Assembly (NCBI GenBank): GCA_011800155.1
Contig: CM022376.1
Coordinates: 1,054,001-1,118,000, forward strand
Length of the DNA: 64,000 nt
Direction of reading: 5' to 3'
Source: Flammulina velutipes
Taxonomy: Eukaryota > Basidiomycota > Agaricomycetes > Agaricales > Physalacriaceae
Both the position numbers and the translations under genes were made by a program. The notes beneath the pieces are model-generated. The model saw only the letters and a program-made list of their open reading frames with translations, searched no databases and was not told the DNA's origin. Below, piece by piece: positions 30,680 through 44,066 of this stretch (position 1 is the stretch's first letter; each line of letters starts with the position of its first letter).

Positions 30680-33600
30680 ATGCACCCCGTTGTCCCTCCA
30701 CCGAACCCTCATCTTCACAGTGCAGATGGCTGGACCATACCTCCTCTAGACGGATCGCTCTCCGTACCAGAACTCTACGATTTCCACTTGGAACACAACT
30801 CAAACCATCCAGTCTTTGTCCATGCCAGTGCCGAGGTTGGCCTTAAATATATACGATATTCCGATGTTGTACCAGCAGCCCATCGAGCAGGATGGCTCTT
30901 AACCGAGCTATCGAATTTCGACCATAGCTCACCCCTTGCAGGGAGGCCGATAATCGCCATCCTTGCTGCCAGCGGTACGTCTTCAGTAGCTGTTTTACCG
31001 CTCTCGCTCATCCTTTGTCAGATACTATCACGTACTTTACGACATGTGTAGGCATGCTTCGAGCTGGTATACCTTTTCTACCCATATCCCCGAGAAACTC
31101 GCCAGCAGCAATTGCACATCTGGTCCAGTCTACGCATCCCACACACTTTTTTGTCAGTGTGGACGTATCGATGCGAAGCCTGGCTGAGGAATCGTTGGCT
31201 CTAATGGAGACTTCATTGCGTCCGCCTATTGTACGCATGCCGTCGTACGAAGATTTATACACCTCCACAGAGGATCAGGACTTCCGTAGGCTCCCGCCAA
31301 GACCGCGCGATCCTAACATGGCAGCCACCAATATAATCGTCCATTCATCTGGTAAGGTCCAAAAGTATACACATTTGCAATCCCTCATAACTTACTTAGG
31401 GTCCACCTCGTTCCCAAAGCCAATCCGGTGGACTGACCGAACCTGTATTCAAGCTTCCATGGCTCCGTGTATGTGTGGACATGACCTGGTCTTCTTCCGT
31501 CGTATCAGCTTTCTGATTGATCATTACAGTTCAAGGGGAACAAAATTACACGGGCAAGGTGTTTGGCACCCATTGCCTGGCTATGTTCCATGCGATCGGT
31601 CTCAATTTCTTGAACTGGATGGTATGACCTTCCACGCAACGCTACCTAGTTCTATGTTAACATTTCTTTGGTTTTGATAGTCCACTACTGGTCTTGTGCT
31701 GGCAGTATTCCCTCCAGCATCACCTGCGATCATTCCTTCATTCGATGCTGTATGGGACGGTATCGTAGCTACTAAAGCCGCGTTTGGCTTCGGACCACCT
31801 ATCTTTCTTGAGGTAAGCGGCATTTTTGGATGCTAGCTACTCCTCTAGATCGCCTATAGACTTGGGCTAAGGATCCTGCCAAGGTCAAGTACTTGAAGGA
31901 ATCGGGAACTGACCTCGTAAGTCGTCGCTCCAAGTTGCAAGTCGAGTTTCTTCATGATAGTAAGATTTTTGGAGGGGGACCTCTTGCCAAGGCGACAGGT
32001 GATATGCTCGCTTCTGAAGGCATCAACCTGTTCAGTCTCTTTGGAATGTGAGTTTGCGTTCCAAATACGGGTTAGCGAATTTCTGGCTCATTCAAATATA
32101 GAACTGAAGCAAATGTCCTTTGCAAGCACTTGCCCAGTAAGTGTATGCACTTGTGATCCAGTGCTTAGTTGACTGAACATATCTGAACCTGGCAGAAACG
32201 ACAGGAATGGATTGGGAGTACCTACCTATGAACCCCGCCCTTGAGATCGTCTTCGGTCCTCAGGAGGACGGAACGTACGAGCTGATCGTCATTGTGTGTA
32301 TCACCCTCTCCAACTTAGCTATCTTTGTGTTGAAAAGCTCGTGACAGTCCAAACCGCACACCGAAATCCTCGTCGTCAACACACAATGGCAAGGTCAAGA
32401 TGCATACGGAACGAACGACCTTTTCATCCCGCACCCCACCCTCCCGAATCGCTGGAAGCTAGTGGGGCGGAAGGATGATCAGCTTGTGCTCTCCACAGGC
32501 GAGAAGGTGCGTAGTTTCATGGAGTCATATTTCAATTGATTACTGACACGCCTTAAGACAAATCCTACGCCGCTAGGTAAATATGTCGAGGTTATTCAAC
32601 GCCATTGGCTCATCTGTCACTTGTAGAGCAGATATTAAGCCACGACCCTCATGTTTCCGCCAGTGTCATGTTCGGCAGCAATCGATTCCAGAATGGGCTA
32701 CTGGTCGAGCTGAAGCCGCCCTACCGCTTCGATCCGACAAGCGACATGGACGGTATTATCAAGTACCGGTCCCTCTTATGGCCAAGTGTCGAGAAGATGA
32801 ATGCTTTTGCCCCATCTCATTCCCGTCTGTTCAAAGAGGTTCGTTTGTCTGGTCTTCAAGATATATTTTTCTCAAAGAAACACCAGATGATCATATTCAC
32901 CCATCCATCCAAGCCATTTACTTTCACCACCAAAGGTGCTCCCCAAAGAAAGATCATCCTGTCTGCGTACCAGTCCGAGATCGAAGCGTTATATGCTGAG
33001 ATCGAGAACACCAATACTGTCCATCCAGAGAGCTGGACGCCAGAAGCGTCTTTAACATTCGTGAGGAACATCGTGAATGCCAACCTCGCCCACCCCGCTA
33101 AAGACGAAGAAGATATCTTTGAACGTGGTTGCGACAGGTCAGTCTTATCCCTTGTCGCCTGAAAACGATGACTTACTTGTCACAGCCTACAGGCAGCATG
33201 GATTCGGAACAACATCGTACATGCCCTACGCGATGCGCAACCTGCCAAAGCTCGGTCGATATCCACCAATTTCGTTTACGATTACCCTCGCATCTCCTCG
33301 CTCGCTGCTTTTATCTGTGAAAGCGCAGATGGCAAGAAAACCAAGAATCCATTCAAGATCATGCAGACCACACTCGCTCAACTCACGTCCTCCTTCCCCA
33401 GCCACAAGTCCGAACCTCTCATTTCGTTCGCAACAGTAACGAATATCTTCAACGAGTACCGGGACCGGGATCGGGGAGATGTTGTCTTGCTGACAGGTAC
33501 AACGGGCGCCCTGGGGGCTGCACTTCTGGCCACGCTCGTATCAGACCCCTCCGTGCGCAAGGTCTACGCGTTTAACCGACCATCCGTATCCATGGTGCAC

Positions 33601-34754
33601 TCGGAGAGGCAGAAACTCGCCTTGGAAACTGCTGGTTACGACCCTTCTATTGTCAACTCGCCCAAGGTTGTCCTTGTTGAAGCTGATATGCGGGAGGATG
33701 GACTAGGTGTTGGTCCGTCTTTGGAACGAGAGGTAAGATACCACTACTTCATCCAGTCGCCTTTCATTCTCATGACTTCAGATTCGCAATTCAGTGACAC
33801 ATATCATTCATAACGCCTGGAGGGTGGATTTCAACCTTTCGTTGGCATCGTATGAATCTATCCTCAAGGGTATGCGCACCCTCGTCGACCTTGCATTAAC
33901 TTCGCCTCACCGAACCAAACCTCGCTTTATCTTTACGAGCTCCGTCGCAGTCGTCAGTAGTGAGTGTCTCGTCATTAGACTACTCCGCTGTGACTTATAC
34001 CTTCCAGACGTGCCAGCAACTCCGCCCGTTGCAGAAACCGCACTCGACGATCCCTCGGTTGCTGTAGGGCAAGGATACGGCGAATCCAAGTGGGTCGGAG
34101 AACAAATGCTCTACATCGCGGCCAGAGAAGCAGGCTTACGTGTTGTCATTGCACGCATCGGCCAAATCGCTGGAGGTCCAAATGGCGCGTGGAGAACGTC
34201 TGACTGGGTTCCTGTCATCGTCAAGTCCAGCATTGCGCTGGGATGTTTACCGGAGTTCAAAGGGGTGAGTGTTGGAACGAGTACCAGCGTGGGTATGTCT
34301 GACTGGGAGTTTTTAGACATGTACGTGGATCCCTCTGGACGTTGTGGCGGGTTCTGTGGCGGATCTGCGACATGCGGAAGAGCCCGTCTTCACAGCTCAC
34401 CTCGTCCATCCCGAGCCGCAGCCTTCGAGAGAGATATTCCAAATCATAGCAGAGTATTTGGACCTTCCTCTAGTGCCGTACTCGTCATGGCTACAGAAGT
34501 TGGAGGGGGAGATGGCATCATCGGAGAATATGGCAGCGGTACCGGCCATAAAGCTGCTGGACTTTTTTAAGAGCGGTGTGAGAAGTGAGGAGGGTGGATA
34601 TGAGGCTCTTGGTATTCCAGCGATGGAGTGCGAGGAAGCGAAGAGGGCATCGCTGCGTCTTCGGAGGGCAAAACGTGTAGAAAAGCGAGAGGTCATTTCA
34701 TGGCTTGAGTCCTGGGTTAGGTGTGGATTCTTAGAGATGCCTCAGAAAGCTTAA
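30680..34754 (+). CDS. NRPS-like carboxylic acid reductase (adenylation - thiolation - reductase)
   Basis: Activates a carboxylic acid as an adenylate, loads it on a carrier domain and reduces it to the aldehyde with NADPH. Adenylation domain (exons to about 32,900): IIVHSSGSTSFPKPIRW (the substrate/AMP loop), FGTHCLAMFHAIGL, FGMTEA and LVGRKDDQLVLSTGEK. Thiolation domain: GCDSLQAAWIRN, whose phosphopantetheine Ser sits across the intron at about 33139-33186. Reductase domain: VVLLTGTTGALGAALLATL (NADPH fold), FTSSVAVVS, and GYGESKWVGEQ carrying catalytic Tyr and Lys. The Met start begins MHPVVPPPNPHLHSADG. About 1,050 residues with about 17 introns; every domain looks intact. It resembles fungal ATR / Lys2-like aryl-acid reductases rather than Lys2 itself, as the N-terminal layout is ATR-type. 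The substrate cannot be predicted reliably. Confidence 0.9.
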
Positions 34755-34937
34755 TAAGGGGTACACACTGTTGTATTAGTTTAATAATTGTATAAATATC
34801 TTCACACACAACGCATGATGATTTGCAAATCTGCTAAGGGCAGAACGGTGGCGCACCATCAAAAATTTCAATTACCCATTTGCAATCACGTGGCGCCTAA
34901 CTCCTGCCACCTGCCTGCATGTTGTGTTGTGATATCG

Positions 34938-37900
34938 ATGCTACCACATAATGGACCAATTTATGCACCTGTCAGTCCTACTGCGAATGGCTGGGTGTAT
35001 CCAATTTCGCCTACTGTTAGACCAGTTCTCCCATCCAACGATGTTATGGACCCGTTCTGGCAGAATCGACTAGCGCCTTCGCCTGGGAGCAGTTCTTCAG
35101 GCCTCTTTATTGAACCACGGGACCCTCGCTACTCTGACACGCGCAGAGAGGTTACATTGAAACCACCACCGGCCAAGGGCCAGGTTGTCGAACCAGACGC
35201 AAAGTCACTTGACAAATATGTACGTTGTGGCTACAATCTCTCACCACTTTACTGACTATCGCTAGGCGGATATATTTGTTCCCAAGTACCTACGCGACAT
35301 CCAAACCCAACATCATCATTTTTTGGCTCTTGCTCCTGTCCCTGTCTACCCACCTCAAAACTATTGTCAGATTCTTTATCCTCAGCCTCTCCTAGACCGC
35401 ATTCACAGATCTACGTCTCCCAATCTACTTTCATACCCCCCTCTCGATGCATTGCCATCTGAACCGCTTCGTCCTGAAGGTTACCGTTTACATTGGAATA
35501 CCTTGATTGCGTGGGAGCTCGACCAGCTTGCACGAGACAAGCAACAAGTAATACTCTGGCAAACACCAGTGTCCATTGCGGAATGGGATTCTGCAACGTT
35601 CTCTATCCTCGTTCCAGGCGTGCGTGAAAATCATCCTTACCTGGAGCCCGGGGATTTGTTACATCTTCGGGAAGTGGACGTCGTAGCCAAGTTGGGCACC
35701 GGTGTCGCAATGGAAGGACGAATAGCCACTATTCGAAAGCGCGACGGCATTGTTCGTGCGTATTCAGCTTATTCATTCGACAAACGGCTTACGTTCTACT
35801 AAGACTTCATCTGTCCTCCTCTCAAGGAGCGTATCCAATCTTATAAGAAACGAATACCAGGGCGTCCCCTCGATCAGCGAGGTTTACCCACTTTTACATC
35901 TGAAGATAACATGAATATCCATTTCAACATCTCCTTTTTGACATCACCAAGTTCTACGCTTACAATGAATACTGCGATTATAGCTGTGGCCAACATTTTA
36001 CATCGGGATCCTGTCGTTGCCCATCGCTGGTTGTTCCCAGAACCGCATCATCTGACGGCAGTTGACCTAACACTCTTGTCGCGCTCTCTTCTCTCCCGTT
36101 GGCTCCCTGAGCAATGGTGCGACTCGGGTCTGAACGATGAACAGAAGGTAAGCAGCTGTGACCTCAGTGTGTTACATTTGTTTTTATGATGAACAGTCAG
36201 CTGTGGTCTTTGCTTCAACATACCAATCTCCGGTTCCTTTCATCATCAAAGGGCCTCCTGGGACAGGAAAAACACGGTAAGGCGACGGATTTATCATCGC
36301 TCCTGGCTTTTACTTCCCGTCTGTATAGAACCGTTGTCGAGATGGTCCACCAAATACTAAGGTCGCGTCCACATGCCCACATCCTCGTCTGTGCGCCGTC
36401 GAACCCAGCCACTGACACTCTTGCTATCCGTCTTGCCAAACTACTGACGCCGCCCCAGTTGTTCAGAATGAACGATGCCAAGAGGACTTTTGCAGAAGTG
36501 CCCCCCGTTCTCCTCCCATTTTGTCGTGCGTATCACGCTGTGTACCTTCTTGGACCCAGTCAGTCTAACGACTCGGCGTAGACGTCGACCAGAATCATTT
36601 CGCCATCCCGCCTCTCGACACGCTGTTGAGCTACAAAGTAATTGTTACGTCATGTATGGATGCAAGTATTCTCATGAAGGCTCGCTGCGTCAACTCGTTC
36701 TTTGGTATTCTGGAGGATCTAACACTGAACGCTCTACATCCCACGCGTGGCCGAACTGTCCAGCCGCACTGGACTCATCTCATCATCGACGAAGCAGCCC
36801 AAGGATCTGAGCCAGAGTTACTGGTACCGATTAGTGTTGTTCTGCCTTTCGTCCCGCCGGGCCCAATGCCCTCAGATAGCCCTCCTGTCGAGATCCCGCA
36901 GCTCGTATTATGTGGTGATCCTAACCAACGTATGTCCTTCAAACTTTGTCTTTCAACCGTCTTTACTCCCTCAAAGTCGGGCCTTTGATCACTAGTGACA
37001 AGGCTCGTGCCCACGAGCTCAACGTCTCTCTCTTGGAAAGATTACTCGAGCGGCCGATCTATGCACGGTACACTCGCAATCGTGGAGCGGACATACCACC
37101 TGGTTTGCCGATACCTTTTGTGCATCTTGTCAAAGTATGTTCGATCTCAGAGACATTCATGCGGACACTCAGATCTGTTGTCGTAGAATTACAGAAGTCA
37201 TCCTACGATTCTCATGCCACCGTCTGCCATGTTCTATGATGATAGTCTGGAGCCTTGCGCCACTGCCAATGGACTTGTATCTTGGTCGGGATTACCGAAT
37301 CCAAAGGTGCCGGTTATGTTTATAGGATCAGATTCTCTGGACGACTGTATCGACGAGGTCACTTTTACTAATTTTGCTTTTCCTCGTTTTTATATATGTA
37401 CTCATGAAATATAGCGCACGACTTGGTTCAACAAAGGGGAAATTGACCATGTTGTGAGCACTGTGAAGAGTCTCCTCGCGGATGGGTTGTCGGAGCCTGT
37501 GCTAAAGGTTGAGGAGATTGGTGTCATGGCTCCGTGGAGGGAACAGGTGTGGAAGTTGCGTGAACGGCTAAGGGCGGATGGGTTGAGCGGGGTGGATGTT
37601 GGCACAGTGGAGGTTGATGAACACACTTTTTGCTCAATCATCGAACTAATGTCGTATTAGGATTATCAAGGTCGGGAGACAAGAGTGGTCATTCTCTCAT
37701 GCGTAAGGTCGCGCTCGCGGTTCTTGGTCGATGACGGGAAGATGGGGATGGGGCTTATATTTGAACGAAAAAGGTGCGTCATGGGAAGTATGTGTATTTT
37801 AGCTTGGTTTGAATATCGGTTGAGGATGAATGTGGCTATCACCCGTGCTATGGAGTTGTTGGTGGTAATCGGCAATGCGAAGGTGCTAAAGGTCGATCCA

Positions 37901-38257
37901 TATTGGAAGAGCTTCTTGCAATTCGCCGTGCGGAATAAACTGTGAGTCGTCCATTGTGTCATCTTCTAGACTACACAGCTTACTAGCAGATAACAGGTAC
38001 GTTGGACCTGAGCTAGAACTGGAGATGGATGGGAACTACATTTCTCGGCTGGAGTGAGTGCAGTATTTGGAATCAGGTGTTAGGTTACTAATGGTACGAA
38101 TCATAGATCTACCATGATGGAATCTTTCACGCAGGTTCGTCTGGATGAGGAGGACGAGGGTGTCCTTCTCGCTGGTGGTATAGCTCGCGAAGTTCTCCGC
38201 GATGGGGGGGAACCTTTCTTAACCGAGATGCCATGGACCTCGGATGGTCATGCCTAA
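34938..38257 (+). CDS. SF1 RNA helicase, MOV10/SDE3-like
   Basis: RNA helicase of the Upf1-like group, most like MOV10/SDE3/Armitage, which act in RNA silencing and transposon control. The N-terminal region is proline-rich (residues 1-90), followed by a small beta-barrel-like part (LRPEGYRLHWNTLIAWELDQ). Helicase motifs in order: GPPGTGKT (Walker A, across an intron at 36276), LVCAPSN, LIIDEAAQ (DEAA, motif II), LCGDPNQLGP (III), NYRSHP (IV), VEDYQGRE (V), MNVAITRA (VI). All are intact. There are about ten introns; GDPNQ is joined to LGPLITSD across one. The C-terminal tail ends at 38255-38257. It starts 183 bp after the NRPS-like gene on the same strand and is unlikely to be related to it in function. 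Confidence 0.88.
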
Positions 38258-38542
38258 AATTTCTTGTATTTACTACTGTATAACAGAGATGGCCAAAATC
38301 GCGCAATGCATGCGATGGTTGCTCCGAGTTGTTCCCATCGGATATCGTACACACGTTGGCTGGCAAAGAGCGTTAGCGCAAGAAATCGACGTGTTTTCCC
38401 AATGCGGATATCTACGCCCAATCGGGACGGATTGCATAGAATATGACGAGCGAGATTGTCCGTGTCTTTCCTTCGTCCTGGCTTGTCCTCTTACCACCAC
38501 CACCACCACCGCTATTTATCGTCGTTGTCGTCGTTGTCGCCG

Positions 38543-41500
38543 ATGTCGTCCAATTCATCCCTCAAGTCGCGCAGAATTATCATCGCCTCGCTCTTCCTGC
38601 CCAACACCATCGTACTTGGCGCGGATGGCTCCGGCAAGACCACCCCAGAAAGCCCAAGGAGCCCAAGGAAACCAAAGTCGAGGCAGTCCAGTATGAACAG
38701 CGTCGGTGGCGCCCGCGAACTGAGCATGCCAGAAATTGTCCTCCGTCTACAGCAGGACAAGGACAAGCCCGCCGCCTCATCCAGACCGGTTCCCAAGAGC
38801 ATCGTCGAGGACCTCAAGGATCGCGTGAGTTTCTCAATTCTAGTTTCTGTCCGGTGACTGACAGTTGCCTCAGGCTAGGAAGACCGTCGGAATCCCTCTG
38901 TCCTCTGTTGCCGAGAACATCAATCCCTTCTCTAAAGTTAACACTGCTGCCAACACTCCTGAGTTGTCACGACCCACTTCGCGCGACGACGTTGTTCCTC
39001 CGCTTAAATCCCCGCCTCCCCGTAGTCCGAGCCAACGCCGTCTTAAACGTGACCATTCACGGTCTCTGTCTCGCAGGTCCCAGTCCAATCTTGGTGCTGG
39101 CGAGTTCCATGTCGAGCCTAATGGGCACTGTAACGGCGGTCTCAAGAATGCCATTGACTCTGTTTCTCTCAATGCTGCACGCCCCATGCTAAAGAGGAAG
39201 CTGTGGGTTGGTACACTTGGGGTCGAGACCGACACCTGGTCCCCGTCGCTTCGACAAGCTATACATACGCGGCTCCGCGAAGGAGGTTACGAGAGTGAGA
39301 CTGTTTGGGTTGAGGATGCCGTGTTCGAGGGGTGCTATGATGAATTCTGTCACCAGGTTCTATGGCCCGCACTGCACTACGCCGTCCCGGATGCACCGAA
39401 GACCAAAAACTTCTACGAGAGCGCCAGTTTTAGGCATTACGTGGACGTTAACCAGAAGTTCGCGGACTCGATCAAAAAGGTCTGGCAGGAAGGCGATGTC
39501 GTGTGGGTTAACGACTATCACCTCATGCTAGTCCCGCAGATGCTACGCGCAGCCGGGCTGGCGGGGCCTATTGGCTTTTTCATGCATGTCGCCTTCCCCA
39601 GTTCGGAGATTTTCCGGTGTTTGGCGATGAGAGAGAAGCTCCTCAGAGGCATTCTTGGCGCGGATCTAGTTGGTTTCCAGACTGCATCATTCACCCGCCA
39701 CTTCCGCCAGACGTGTAGTCGTATTCTCGCCGTGGAAGCACTTCCCCGTGGTATCCAGCTTCCGCCCGAGGATGGCGCTACTACGGGTGACGAGTTGGGT
39801 GGACGCTTCGTGGACGTCGGAGTATATCCCATGGGCATTGATGTGGGTCTTTTCAGAGAACGAAAGCAGGACGAAGAGGTCGCGGAATGGATACAAGTGC
39901 TGAAGCAACGATACTCCTCGATGAAGATCATCGTTGGTCGCGATAAGATGGACGAGATACAAGGCGTAAAACAGAAGATTCAGGCTTTCGAAACATTTTT
40001 GGAACGGCATCCTGAGTATCAGGGCAAAGTACGTAATTTGACTCTCAGCCTTGTAAGAGACTGACTTGGGTCTTTCAGGTTGTTCTCATCCAAATCGCCA
40101 TACCGTCGAATCCTCCTCGCTCGCCGAATGCCGCTCAAACGAACAACGCCTTGACGGATCAGATCTTGAGCACGGTTTCCTCCATTAACTCCCGGTTCTC
40201 GACATTGACGTACCAGCCTATCGTCTTCCTGCCCACTTCAGATGTCACCTACTCCCAGTATCTTGCGCTCCTTACTTGTGCCGACGCCTTCATCGTGACT
40301 TCTCTACGTGAGGGTATGGCTCTACGCACACACGAATTCGTCGTATCCCAGGAAGGTAAAGAGCCGGGAAAGGAGGGAGTCCTCGTCTTGAGCGAGTTCA
40401 CCGGTAGCTGGAGCTTCCGTGGTTTCCGAAGCTGCGTGGGTATCAATCCTTGGGATCGCATGGGTACCGCGCGGGGCATCTTGGAGGCATTGCAAGACGA
40501 CCGGGATGTAGAGTCCCCTGAAGAAAAACAGGAAATCAACGAACAGCGTCGGAGACGCTGGGAAGAACTTCTAGGCTGGGTCGAGGAACAGAGCGCGCAG
40601 AAGTTCGTCACCGGCTTTTTATCGCGTTGTTTGAGGAGCTGGCAGGAGCATCAACGAGGAACGGGGGATCATGGAAGCGTGGAGGTTTTGAACCAGACCA
40701 GGCTTCAGCGTGTTCTGGTCAAGTGGAGACATTGCTCGAAGAGGCTGGTTCTTGTAGATCTTGAGGGTACGCTGTGGAATCGCGAGCTCAGCCGTCAAGG
40801 CAGCGAGTTTGACGTGGAGAACGAGGACCTGGCCAAGGCGATCTCGATACTCCGGCGTCTGGGAGAGGATAAGAAGAATGAGGTGTGGGTTCTCAGTGGC
40901 TTGCCTATGAAGGGTGCATTGAGCAAGCTTGCGGAAGAGCTACCTGATGTTGGTGTGGTGTGCGTATCTTCTTGCAATCACTGATGCTCTTTACTCACAC
41001 AACTTCAGGTCTGAAAATGGATGCTTCCTCAAAACTCGAGTGCGCAAGGGGAAACCGCCTCAATGGATAAACATGGTTGCTAATCTGAATATGGACTGGA
41101 AACCATCGTGTTTGGAGATTTTGCACTATGTGAGATAGATGTTCTGAGGTGGACACTGCGAGTGACTGACTTGCTTCGTATAGTTCACCGAGAGGACTCC
41201 TGGTTCGTACGTCGAGGAACGGGAAGCGTCTGTTGTGTGGCGATTCTGGACCGGAGACGCCAAGAACGATTGTGCTGACCGCCAGTGGGCTCGGCGTCAA
41301 GCTGCTGAGGCGCAGAATCATATCTTTGACAGGTTGGTTTATTTTGCTCCATACCTTGAACGATGTCCTGACTGCCATACCAGCCTTGGGGAACGTTACG
41401 GTCTCCGTATAATTCCGGGCGCGGACAATTTTCTCGTTCTGCCGAGCAATATATCTCGCTCGACTGCCGTGGGTGCGATACTGCATCCCGGGGGACCAGG

Positions 41501-41711
41501 CAACGCTCCTTTGACTGGACGTGCCGATTTTGATTCTTCGGATGAGTGGGAGTTCATACTCGCTGTTAGCAGTGATGAGAAACTGTTGAGGCGATTGAAC
41601 GAACTGGATAGTGTCGAGACATGCTCGACGAGTGGGAAGGGGACTGATGCCAAGTGGCGTGTAGAAAAGTGGCTGGCGGTCGATCTGCTCAAGTCCTTTG
41701 CGGGTATGTGA
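38543..41711 (+). CDS. Trehalose-6-phosphate synthase complex regulatory subunit (Tps3/Tsl1-like)
   Basis: Has a low-complexity Ser/Pro/Arg-rich N-terminus (about residues 1-210, probably phosphorylated), a GT20 synthase-like domain (WVGTLGVETDTW, VWVNDYHLMLVPQMLR, GFFMHVAFPSSEIF) and a HAD phosphatase-like C-terminal domain. Key residues are altered. The family's GVDRLDY.KG becomes GRDKMDEIQG, replacing the Arg and Lys that hold the donor phosphate; GMNLV becomes GMALR. The HAD nucleophile motif DxDGT is DLEGT, losing the second Asp. Both activities are therefore probably absent, as in yeast Tps3 and Tsl1, which hold the synthase/phosphatase complex together. The start at 38543 (MSSNSSLKSRRIIIASLFLP) is preferred to an in-frame ATG at 38456 that would add a His-run. 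Five introns are visible, at about 38826, 40029, 40960, 41133 and 41333. The stop is at 41709-41711. Confidence 0.88.
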
Positions 41712-42096
41712 CGAGTGGGAGAATGAACAAAAACTAAAGGGACTGGCCGGGTTGTATTTTATGATTAATCTGTTGTTGTGTTTTTTTGTATAGTTCTGTG
41801 TAGAGAATATGAACCCCTCTGACAAGTATCTTTGTTTGCGACCGGAGGCTTCAAGGACTGACTTTAACGTTTCAGAAACACACATCAACGAAATTCCTTA
41901 GAAGTACTGCTGTATATTCATGTCATGCATTTACTTCCGAGAACACATTTTGCGCGGGTTATGTTCACTGCGCCACACAAACCATCAAGATCATAATTAA
42001 ACTCTTGCCGATCATCTCGGCCCCAATAAGCTTCCCTTAATTATCCGTACCTCCTCCTAGCGCCTCTCACTCTTCTCCTCCACCACCACCACCACC
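41712..42096. other. Intergenic region between Tps3-like gene and small Cys/His gene
   Basis: Holds the end of the upstream transcription unit and the leader of the next gene, with a CAC-repeat just before its ATG. TGCGCCACA lies at 41969-41977. Confidence 0.45.
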
Positions 42097-42453
42097 ATGG
42101 GCATCGGCGACAACATCACTCTTAACTCATTTTCGTTCTGCAAAGATCACGGGAACGAAGTATGTTGGACGCACTGTTTTTGCGACCACCGGGAGGACAA
42201 CAACGCGACCATACAAGGGCTTTCTGCTATTCTCAATAAAGGCCCGTCGTACGATGTGAATGTACGTCTACCCGCAGTCATTCCATCTTTCCGTGCTCAT
42301 AAGGGTTTATAGGAGCGAAAACAAATATGTGTCTTCGCGGTGGGGCTGGTAGCAGGCAAGAAGCCGGGGACATACAAATGTCAGTCGCACGGGAAGGACC
42401 AATGCAAGAAGTGCTTTAATTGGACAAAGTTGATCCAGAAACAAGAGCAATAG
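42097..42453 (+). CDS. Small Cys/His-rich protein, uncharacterised
   Basis: Two exons joined at DVN-ERKQICVF (intron about 42261-42312) give about 100 residues. Paired Cys and His residues (FCKDHGNEVCWTHCFCDH near the N-terminus and CQSHGKDQCKKCF near the C-terminus) look like a zinc-binding pair of knuckles. I know of no assigned function; it could be a small MYND-like or protein-binding module. A good match of start and stop, with a CAC-rich leader, supports a real gene. Confidence 0.65.
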
Positions 42454-42747
42454 GAGGTGCGCATCTGTGTGACCCAAACTTCACCTATTAACTATGTTGT
42501 TCAGACTTCATTTGACGCACCATACCCCACCTTTTTCCACCATCTATATCATCTTGTTCATAGGATAGCATTGCCTCGCACCATCTTTCAGTATCTCGGA
42601 CTGTCACTCTCCTTTGCATCAATACACTACAGATAAATTTCTAAATGAGTACATCACTGGCAATACTACACTTCTACTTTCATTTCGACGTTCAGAGTTT
42701 GGGAGTGTTTACAAATGCGACACCCTAGACACGCATTAGAGAAAGAT

Positions 42748-44066
42748 TTAGTCTGGCATTGAAGGTCTCACCTTCTCGATGCTCGACCTCAGTTCAGGGA
42801 GAGCAGCCTGCACGAGCTTCTTCTCCTTGTCAGTTAGGTCGCCGAGGGGTAGGATCTCCTTAACGCCAGAGGACTGTCAAATAAAGATGAGCCATAACAC
42901 TGGTACTTGTACCGAAAGTTCTTACTCCAAGCTCAACTCTTGCAGAGAAAAAGTCGGTGTCAACACCAACGAGCTTCTTGGCCGCGTCGTCCAGATAGAC
43001 GTACGAAGGGGCGACGATGCCGGTCTCACCTTTTGCTGCTCTCACAATCTTCAGCGCAAACTCGGCTCCAGCGTAAGCCATGCCTGATGAATCATGTTAG
43101 ACACATAAAGTATTCGCAAAAGAACACTGACTGAGAGTAGCACTTCCTGCACCATCCTTGGCCTTGACGACTTCATCACCACCGAATTGGATACGGTTGA
43201 TGAGGGCGTCAGATTCTGAATCGGAGAACGACGAAGGGAGAGGCGCGGATGATTGTGAGAGGATCGGGACGATCTGAGAGAACCATATCAGGTGGCTGTC
43301 ATTGGACTATTGAAACGACCTACGGTTACGCCACTGTGTCCACCGACGACAGGAACGATGACCTTTGTGGGATCGGTGTTGGTGATTTCGCCAACAAAGG
43401 TGGATGCTCGGACTACGTCGAGAGTGGTAACACCGAACAGGCTGAAGCAGAGTAAGCACACGAGAAGCAATGACCGAGGTTGACCTACCGCTTGGGATCG
43501 AACACATCGTGCTTCTTGAGGACCTCGGCAACGATGGGAACCGTTGAGTTGACCGGGTTGGAGATGACGAGGATGAAAGCTTTGGGGGCCGTCTTGGCAA
43601 TGCCCGTAGCGAGATCGCGAACGATGCCAGCGTTAATCTTGAACAGATCGTCTCTACAGATGGGATCAGATGGAGAAACTCTGGTCATCTAGCTGCACTT
43701 GCCTGGTCATCTATGGTGGGTATTAGCAGTCAATAGACATGAAGTCAACACAGAAGCTCACCCCTGGCTTGCGGGGCACACCAGCGGGAATGACTACGAC
43801 GTCGGCACCAGCGAGGGCTTTGGCTAAGCCGTCATCTGGGGGCAAGAAACCTTCAACCTTGGAGGGCGTCGCGATGTGTCCAAGGTCTGCAGCCACACCG
43901 GGGGTGTTGACGATATCGAACAGCGACAGCGACGAAATCAGGGGGCTCGCCTTGAGCAACAAAGCCAGAGGCTGGCCAATTCCACCTGTCGTCGTTGTTG
44001 AGCACAACGAGCGCGACACTGGAAGAGACACATACCAGCTGCACCGAGGACGACTGCTTTGACCAT
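42748..44066 (-). CDS. Malate dehydrogenase, cytosolic type
   Basis: Interconverts malate and oxaloacetate with NAD(H). Starts [11 protein letters not shown], whose first intron splits the Rossmann glycine motif; it continues [29 protein letters not shown] (mobile-loop and substrate Arg residues), [11 protein letters not shown], and VVGGHSGVT with the catalytic His. Visible exon parts end [14 protein letters not shown] and [11 protein letters not shown] before TAA at 42748-42750. Length about 330 residues. No mitochondrial targeting sequence precedes the MVKAVVLG start, so a cytosolic (or, less likely, peroxisomal) enzyme is inferred. There are about seven introns. It is convergent with the small Cys/His gene. 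Confidence 0.93.

Noticed and set aside
30292..30846. Long open frame before and overlapping the NRPS-like start
   Set aside because: It reads the first NRPS-like exon in the wrong frame and has no recognisable domain.
38443..39192. 249-codon open frame in a second plus-strand frame over the start of the Tps3-like gene
   Set aside because: Low-complexity Pro/His/Val runs from the CAC and GTC repeats; the in-family frame begins at 38543 and is clearly conserved.
40995..41888. 297-codon open frame antisense to the Tps3/Tsl1-like gene
   Set aside because: It overlaps well-supported exons of the plus-strand gene, and its composition shows no domain or splice logic; it is a mirror of coding bias.
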